A DNA stretch of 64,000 nucleotides from Pelagibacterium flavum. GTDB lineage: Bacteria; Pseudomonadota; Alphaproteobacteria; Rhizobiales; Devosiaceae. Shown in pieces: positions 59,552-64,000 of the stretch (its first letter is position 1; each line of letters begins with the position of its first letter). Location: positions 799,001 through 863,000 of the forward strand of contig NZ_CP107716.1 of assembly GCF_025854335.1 (NCBI RefSeq), given 5' to 3'. The position numbers and the translations under genes were made by a program. The notes below the pieces were generated by a model that worked only from the letters and a program-made list of their open reading frames with translations, searched no databases and was not told where the DNA came from.

Positions 59552-60958
59552 ATGATTTCCGCAAATATCGCGGCCCTGGCCTATCTGGTCGCCGGGGCGC
59601 TGTTCATTCTCGCGCTGCGCGGGCTGTCTTCGCCCACCACGGCGCGGCGGGGCAACACGATGGGCATGGTCGGCATGACCATTGCCGTGCTCACAACGCT
59701 GGCCATTGCCGCACCCACCGATCCGTTCGCGTGGGTCCTGATTATCGGCGGGCTGGCCATCGGTGGCGGCATCGGGGCGTTCATCGCGCGCGGTGTTCCC
59801 ATGACGGCCATGCCGCAACTGGTCGCCGCTTTCCACTCGCTGGTCGGTCTGGCCGCCGTGTTCGTGGCGGCAGCGGCGCTTTATGCGCCGGTTGCCTTCG
59901 GCATCGGGGAACCGGGCCATATTCACGTGCAGGCGCTTATCGAAATGAGCATTGGCACGGCCATTGGCGCCTTCACCTTCACCGGTTCGGTGATCGCGTT
60001 CGCCAAGCTCGACGGCCGCATGAGCGGCAAGCCGATCCTGTTGCCAGCCCGGCACCTGATCCATCTGGGGCTGGGCGCGCTGCTGGTCATTCTGATTGGT
60101 GTGTTCTCGGTGACGCAGGATCCGATCCTGTTCTGGATCATCACGCTTATCGCGCTTGCGCTGGGCGGGCTGATGATCATCCCGATCGGTGGCGCCGACA
60201 TGCCGGTTGTGGTCTCCATGCTCAACTCCTATTCGGGTTGGGCGGCGGCGGGCATCGGCTTTACCGTTGAGAACACGGCTCTGATCATTACCGGCGCGCT
60301 GGTGGGGTCGTCGGGCGCGATCCTTTCCTACATCATGTGCAAGGCCATGAACCGGAGCTTTATTTCGGTGATCCTTGGCGGGTTCGGTGGCGACGACGCC
60401 GCTGCGGCCTCTGGCGATGTGGAAGAGCGCCCCGTCAAGCAGGGCTCGGCCGAAGACGCGGCCTTCATCATGCAGAACGCGTCCAAGGTCATTATCGTGC
60501 CCGGTTACGGTATGGCGGTCGCCCAGGCCCAGCATGCGCTGCGCGAAATGGCCGATGAGCTCAAGGCGGCCGGGGTCGATGTCTCCTATGCCGTGCACCC
60601 AGTGGCGGGCCGCATGCCTGGGCATATGAACGTGCTGCTGTCCGAAGCCAATGTGCCTTATGACGAAGTGTTCGAACTCGAGGACATCAACTCCGAGTTC
60701 TCGCGGGCCGATGTGGCGTTCGTTATCGGTGCAAATGACGTCACCAACCCATCGGCCAAGACCGACAAGACCTCGCCGATCTACGGCATGCCGGTTCTCG
60801 ATGTGGAAAAGGCGGGTACCGTGCTGTTCATCAAGCGCGGCATGGCGGCAGGTTATGCGGGGGTTCAGAACGAACTGTTCTTCCGCGACAACACCATGAT
60901 GCTGTTCGGAGACGCCAAGAAGATGACCGAATCCATCGTCAAGGCGTTCCATCACTGA
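59552..60958 (+). CDS. pntB: NAD(P) transhydrogenase subunit beta
   Basis: A 468-residue subunit with eight to nine membrane helices and a C-terminal NADP(H)-binding domain III (IIVPGYGMAVAQAQHAL; the VAGRMPGHMNVLLSEA motif; FVIGANDVTNPSA; IKRGMAAGYAGVQN). With PntAA and PntAB it uses the proton gradient to make NADPH from NADH. It is the last gene of the operon, followed by a strong terminator. Confidence 0.96.
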   Translation: MISANIAALAYLVAGALFILALRGLSSPTTARRGNTMGMVGMTIAVLTTLAIAAPTDPFAWVLIIGGLAIGGGIGAFIARGVPMTAMPQLVAAFHSLVGLAAVFVAAAALYAPVAFGIGEPGHIHVQALIEMSIGTAIGAFTFTGSVIAFAKLDGRMSGKPILLPARHLIHLGLGALLVILIGVFSVTQDPILFWIITLIALALGGLMIIPIGGADMPVVVSMLNSYSGWAAAGIGFTVENTALIITGALVGSSGAILSYIMCKAMNRSFISVILGGFGGDDAAAASGDVEERPVKQGSAEDAAFIMQNASKVIIVPGYGMAVAQAQHALREMADELKAAGVDVSYAVHPVAGRMPGHMNVLLSEANVPYDEVFELEDINSEFSRADVAFVIGANDVTNPSAKTDKTSPIYGMPVLDVEKAGTVLFIKRGMAAGYAGVQNELFFRDNTMMLFGDAKKMTESIVKAFHH

Positions 60959-60964
60959 GTAAGG

Positions 60965-60993
60965 AAAAAAGGGGCCAAATGGCCCCTTTTTTT
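60965..60993 (+). terminator. Rho-independent terminator after pntB
   Basis: AAGGGGCCA / TGGCCCC arms with an AAA-type loop, preceded by A and followed by seven T, lie 6 bp after the pntB stop. The A/T symmetry lets it act in both directions, so it can also serve the small minus-strand gene beyond. Confidence 0.92.
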
Positions 60994-61036
60994 GATATGT
61001 AGAAACAGTTCAGACTTAGATTCAATATCGCGAATT

Positions 61037-61186
61037 CTAATTTTTGCAGCCGTTCTTGTCGCAGGTGATCCCACTGGACGTATTGACCCAATGGCTTGGG
61101 TTTTCATTAGTATTGAAGCCACATCCCGTTTTTCCACCCTTTGATCCTTGGTGAACTTCACCTGTAGGTGTGTGTTTCACGGCCAT
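61037..61186 (-). CDS. Small 49-residue protein with three cysteines, unknown function
   Basis: A short frame on the minus strand starting MAVKHTPTGEVHQGSKGGKT and ending with NENPSHWVNTSS, then ITCDKNGCKN. It has Cys22, Cys42 and Cys47, the last two in a C-x4-C pair. AAGGA lies 8 bases before the ATG in an AAAAAAAGGACAG leader, and the pntB terminator lies just past its stop. Composition (Lys, Thr, Asn, Gly, Ser) differs from the GC-rich neighbours. The site, the start region and the coherent ending argue for a real gene. I do not recognise the family; zinc binding is possible. Confidence 0.55.
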   Translation of the reverse strand: MAVKHTPTGEVHQGSKGGKTGCGFNTNENPSHWVNTSSGITCDKNGCKN

Positions 61187-61407
61187 AAATCTGTCCTTTT
61201 TTTATCTGCTTGGAGTACATATGGCCACAATATATTTCAAATTATCAAAATTCGCAATTGAAGTTCATTTTGGCCTCAGGATCAGTACCAATCTTTGGTT
61301 TAACTCTAAAGTTGGATAGCGGCCCGATCATACTTAGTTACATCGATGTGCGTACTTGAGCGGTTCGGCGCCAATGGCCATGTTGTCGTCAACGCAAAGG
61401 ATACACG

Positions 61408-62052
61408 ATGACCCAATCCATCCGCATCGATCTGTTCACCGATGTCGTATGCCCCTGGTGCCTGATCGGCACGGCGCGGCTTGATCAGGCGCTGGCGACG
61501 CTGCCTGAGGACGTAAACGTCGAGATCTTGCATCACCCGTTCCTGCTCGATCCGACGACGCCGGAAGAAGGGCAGAACACCAAGGAAAGGCTCAAGGCAA
61601 AATATGGCGGCGATATCGACGCCATGCAGGCGCGCGTTCAAGCTGCGGCACGTGATGCGGGTGTGCCGCTGGAGATGAGCGTACAGCCGATGAGCTATCC
61701 CACGATCAAGCCCCACACCCTGATCCGCTCGGCAGCACCAGAGCATCAGTATGGGCTGGCCAAGGCGTTCGCGGCGGCCTATTTCCTTGAAGGCAAGAAC
61801 ATCACCGACGACGCGCTTCTGGCCGATATCGCCGCCGAGCATGGGTTCAGCCGGGACGGAGCGCTCAAGCTGATTGAAGACGAGGCCGAAAACGACACCA
61901 CCCGGGCGATGGCGGTCTCAGCGAGCCAGCAGGGTATCAACGGCGTGCCGTTCTTTATTTTCAACAACCAGTTCGCCATTTCCGGTGGCCAGCCGCTTGA
62001 GGTCTTCCAACGGGCGTTTCGTGTCGCGCTGGGCGAAGAGGCGCTGACCTAG
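61408..62052 (+). CDS. DsbA family oxidoreductase (FrnE-like)
   Basis: A 214-residue thioredoxin-fold protein with the active-site motif Cys15-Pro-Trp-Cys18 (FTDVVCPWCLIG), a helical insertion and the cis-Pro loop INGVPFFIFNNQFAISGGQP. There is no signal peptide, so it acts in the cytoplasm, as do FrnE-type proteins linked to oxidative-stress protection. It stands alone after the small-protein region. Confidence 0.9.
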   Translation: MTQSIRIDLFTDVVCPWCLIGTARLDQALATLPEDVNVEILHHPFLLDPTTPEEGQNTKERLKAKYGGDIDAMQARVQAAARDAGVPLEMSVQPMSYPTIKPHTLIRSAAPEHQYGLAKAFAAAYFLEGKNITDDALLADIAAEHGFSRDGALKLIEDEAENDTTRAMAVSASQQGINGVPFFIFNNQFAISGGQPLEVFQRAFRVALGEEALT

Positions 62053-62106
62053 ACGAGCCCTGCTTCCGGCGGTATCAAAAACGGAGCCGCCGGGAGGAAA
62101 TCGAAA

Positions 62107-62913
62107 ATGCTCAAGAAGATCGTTATCGGCGTTCTGGTCTTTCTCATTATCGTTTATGGCGGGCTGCTCGCTTATCTCTATCTCAACCAGCGGGCGTTCT
62201 TCTTCAATCCGGCCGGCGAGATTTTCGATCCCGCCGCCGTGGACCTCGATGCCGAGATCGTCACCATTCCGACGAGCGATGATGAGGTCATTACCGGCTG
62301 GTACACACCGCCGGCTGGCGATGAACCAGTCATTTTGTATCTCAAGGGCAATTCGGGAAGCTTTTCGTCCGAATACGAGCGCTTCCTTTCGTTCACCGGG
62401 GCGGGATACGGCTTTTTGTCGGTCGATTATCGCGGCTTTCCGCTGTCGCCGGGCGAAATCACCCAGGACAATCTTCTCGCCGATGCCCTTGCGGCGTTCG
62501 ACTGGCTGGCTGAGCGCGAGGACGAGATCGTCGTCTGGGGGCGTTCATTGGGCGCTTCGCCCGCCGTTTGGGTGTCCAGCCAGCGCGCCGCGGAAGCGCT
62601 TCTTTTGGAGACGCCGTTCTATTCGGCGGTGAGCGTGGCGGCGGAGCGCTACCCTTTTGCACCGGTCGCCTGGCTGATGCTCGATCAGTTCAGGTCCAAC
62701 GACTGGATAGGTGCGGTCGACGAACCGGTGTTTGTGGCGCATGGCACCGCCGACCGGACGGTCAGCGTTTCGAATGGCGAGCGGCTCTTTGCCGAAGTGC
62801 CAAATCCCTACGACATCTGGATCGAGGAGGGAGCAGACCATTCCGATCTCTGGGCACGAGGGATCTGGGAGCGGGCTCAGACGTTCTTTGCGGATACAGC
62901 AGAGGGAGGCTGA
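62107..62913 (+). CDS. Alpha/beta hydrolase with N-terminal membrane anchor
   Basis: A 268-residue hydrolase. One N-terminal helix (IVIGVLVFLIIVYGGLLAYLYL) is followed by an alpha/beta fold with nucleophile Ser147 in WGRSLGAS (G-x-S-x-G), an oxyanion segment LKGNSGSF, a PVFVAHGTADRTV acid strand and a C-terminal His in EGADHSDL. It resembles YfhR/BEM46-type hydrolases. AGGAAA lies 5 bases before the ATG. It is followed by the YCII-like gene after 1 bp, so they form an operon. The substrate is unknown. Confidence 0.88.
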   Translation: MLKKIVIGVLVFLIIVYGGLLAYLYLNQRAFFFNPAGEIFDPAAVDLDAEIVTIPTSDDEVITGWYTPPAGDEPVILYLKGNSGSFSSEYERFLSFTGAGYGFLSVDYRGFPLSPGEITQDNLLADALAAFDWLAEREDEIVVWGRSLGASPAVWVSSQRAAEALLLETPFYSAVSVAAERYPFAPVAWLMLDQFRSNDWIGAVDEPVFVAHGTADRTVSVSNGERLFAEVPNPYDIWIEEGADHSDLWARGIWERAQTFFADTAEGG

Positions 62914-62914
62914 A

Positions 62915-63259
62915 ATGGCGAAATTTCTGGCGATCTATACAGGAACGGCGACGGCCGCCGAAAAAGCGCAGGCCGAAGGCCGGGTGGACGAAGCGGCGGG
63001 CATGAAAGCCTGGGGCGAATGGATGGAAGCCAACGCATCGCGCATTGTCGATCCGGGCGGGCCGCTGGGCAAGACAAAGAAGGTCGGCCCAGACGGTGTT
63101 GCCGACATCACCAACACAGCCGCGGCTTACGTAATCGTCGAAGCGGCGGACCACGCGGCCGCGGCCGAAATGTTTCGCAATCACGCCCATTTCACCCATT
63201 TTCCGGGCGAAGGCGTTGAGGTGATGCCGATCCTCGAAATGCCGGGAGTTCAAAAATAA
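62915..63259 (+). CDS. YCII-related small protein
   Basis: A 114-residue protein resembling the YCII/DGPF dimeric ferredoxin-like fold: MAKFLAIYTGTATA opening, KAWGEWMEANASRIVDPGGPLG, a VIVEAADHAAAAEMFRNHAHF strand-helix and VEVMPILEMPG at the end. GAGGGAGG lies 6 bases before the ATG. It follows the hydrolase gene directly. The biochemical role is unknown. Confidence 0.8.
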   Translation: MAKFLAIYTGTATAAEKAQAEGRVDEAAGMKAWGEWMEANASRIVDPGGPLGKTKKVGPDGVADITNTAAAYVIVEAADHAAAAEMFRNHAHFTHFPGEGVEVMPILEMPGVQK

Positions 63260-63287
63260 AAACGCCGCCCCAAAGGACGGCGTTTTT
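63257..63287. terminator. Bidirectional terminator between the YCII-like gene and rpsU
   Basis: AAAAACGCCGCCC / GGACGGCGTTTTT arms with a CAAA loop and flanking A and T runs. One G-U-type mismatch is in the stem. It begins at the YCII-like stop. Confidence 0.9.
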
Positions 63288-63350
63288 CTGCAAATACGTT
63301 CATGTCGAACAGTCGCAGATGCAAGAGATTTCGCGCTTTGCGAAGCCCTC

Positions 63351-63575
63351 TTAGCGACGACCGCCGGTTACAACACCAGCCTCGCGCTGTGCACGCTTAC
63401 GAGCAAGCTTGCGGGCCCGGCGGATCGCCTCGGCCTTCTGCCGTGCCTTCTTTTCAGAAGGCTTCTCGTAATAGTTGCGCAGCTTCATTTCGCGAAACAC
63501 ACCTTCGCGCTGCAACTTCTTTTTCAGCGCCCGAAGCGCCTGATCGACATTGTTATCGCGAACGACTACTTGCAC
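63351..63575 (-). CDS. rpsU: 30S ribosomal protein S21
   Basis: A 74-residue basic protein ([20 protein letters not shown], then [31 protein letters not shown]). The match to S21 covers its full length. Start options are GTG at 63575 (aligning with MQVLVRD of the family) and GTG at 63584 three codons upstream, which is closer to the AAGGG site. S21 aids 16S/mRNA pairing in the 30S subunit. Confidence 0.95.
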   Translation of the reverse strand: MQVVVRDNNVDQALRALKKKLQREGVFREMKLRNYYEKPSEKKARQKAEAIRRARKLARKRAQREAGVVTGGRR

Positions 63576-63736
63576 GCGGAACACCCGCCCTTTCGGTTAG
63601 AATTTCGGCTGATATCAAACGCCGGAGGCCAAAAGCAATCCAGCGCCGACCGACACTTGCCGGTCACCGTGGCCGCGGTAGTTACCAGAAGAGTCCGGTC
63701 ATGTCCACCGGTGAGGCCCGGAATCTGTGCTTTTTG

Positions 63737-64000
63737 TCAGTTTTCGGGGAACCTGACGATATTGAGGTGGCCCATCTTGCGCCCGGCCCGCGCTTCGGCC
63801 TTGCCATAGACGTGGGGCTGGGTGCCGCCGGTCGCGCGCGCGGCTGTGGCAAAGATTTCCTCGCCCAGCAGGTTTTCCATGACCACCCCCGCCAGACGGG
63901 TCGTATCGCCCAGCGGCCAGCCGCAGATGGCGCGGATATGATTCTCAAACTGGTCGGTGACGCAGACCGCTTGGGTCCAATGGCCCGAATTGTGGACCCG
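63737..64000 (-). CDS. purK: 5-(carboxyamino)imidazole ribonucleotide synthase, C-terminal part
   Basis: The last 87 residues of PurK, with the N-terminus beyond the right edge of the window. Visible motifs are RVHNSGHWTQAVCVTDQFE, a family hallmark, then HIRAICGWPLGD, a GGTQPHVYGKAEARAGRKMGH block and the end IVRFPEN. PurK is an ATP-grasp enzyme of purine synthesis (AIR to N5-CAIR). The gene is followed by rpsU, a frequent order (purE-purK-rpsU) in the group. Confidence 0.93.
   Translation of the reverse strand, partial: RVHNSGHWTQAVCVTDQFENHIRAICGWPLGDTTRLAGVVMENLLGEEIFATAARATGGTQPHVYGKAEARAGRKMGHLNIVRFPEN

Noticed and set aside
59543..60955. 470-codon minus-strand frame opposite pntB
   Set aside because: His/Arg-rich shadow with no similarity; pntB is complete.
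60952..61161. 69-codon minus-strand frame overlapping the small Cys protein
   Set aside because: It runs through the pntB terminator into the end of pntB and has no ribosome-binding site; the 49-codon frame is better supported.
1..64000. CRISPR arrays, tRNA, rRNA or prophage
   Set aside because: I read the intergenic regions and saw no evenly spaced repeats, cloverleaf-like genes or phage gene blocks. A tRNAscan or CRISPR-finder run would be decisive; I could not run one.

Overview
The window looks like chromosome from a GC-rich alphaproteobacterium of the order Hyphomicrobiales. A Devosiaceae-type organism (Devosia/Pelagibacterium-like) is my best guess, by inference only. Pointers are the split-alpha transhydrogenase (pntAA/pntAB/pntB) beside an aa3-oxidase subunit IV peptide, GapR (DUF2312), a FixLJ-type pair with a FixK-like Crp/Fnr protein, an RpoE/ChrR sigma/anti-sigma pair, and the rpmJ-pyk-DUF1036-gapR neighbourhood. 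I found no tRNA, rRNA, CRISPR array or prophage. The only mobile element is one IS630-type insertion sequence.

Layout. 1-1.6 kb: end of a sugar/hydroxyacid oxidation operon (2-hydroxyacid dehydrogenase, SDR). 1.8-19.6 kb: the most interesting part, a rearranged Pel-like exopolysaccharide island. It holds a type I secretion ABC transporter and adaptor; a 1900-residue RTX protein with four carbohydrate-binding-like repeats and a PelA-like deacetylase region; a TPR membrane protein; a PelA-like glycoside hydrolase as a separate gene; PelE-like, PelF and PelG proteins; a PelD-like protein without its c-di-GMP sensing half; a FixK-like regulator; and FixJ/FixL-like proteins. Two TTGA-N6-TCAA palindromes lie upstream of the secretion operon and in the divergent promoter of the island, and the FixK-like protein carries the E-x-x-S-R recognition motif that fits them. 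19.7-23.4 kb: hexuronate catabolism (uxaC, GntR regulator, uxuB-like). 23.8-27.8 kb: DUF2177, chrR, rpoE and a divergent FAD-oxidoreductase/DUF1365 pair. 28-29.4 kb: an ALDH7-type dehydrogenase. 29.5-37.9 kb: fatty-acid oxidation (MerR regulator, fadD, fadE, fadJ-like, fadI-like) with two matching palindromes in the fadD/fadE divergent promoter. 38-43.7 kb: complete oligopeptide ABC transporter, followed by the IS630 element. 44.8-57.5 kb: housekeeping and cell-envelope genes (degenerate receiver, rpmJ, pyk, DUF1036, gapR, dxs, DUF882 peptidase, L,D-transpeptidase, NtrC-type regulator, oligopeptidase F). 57.5-61 kb: oxidase subunit IV and transhydrogenase. 61-64 kb: a 49-residue Cys-containing small protein, a DsbA-family protein, a hydrolase, a YCII-like protein, rpsU and the end of purK.

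How the island may work (inference): PelF and PelG would make and move a hexosamine-rich polymer across the inner membrane with PelE- and PelD-like scaffolds. Instead of one periplasmic PelA, the hydrolase is a separate exported protein, while the Rossmann-like and deacetylase regions are fused to an RTX tail and would leave the cell through the neighbouring type I exporter. Control appears to have moved from c-di-GMP binding by PelD to a FixLJ/FixK-type regulator. No pelB-type porin or pelC is present in the window.
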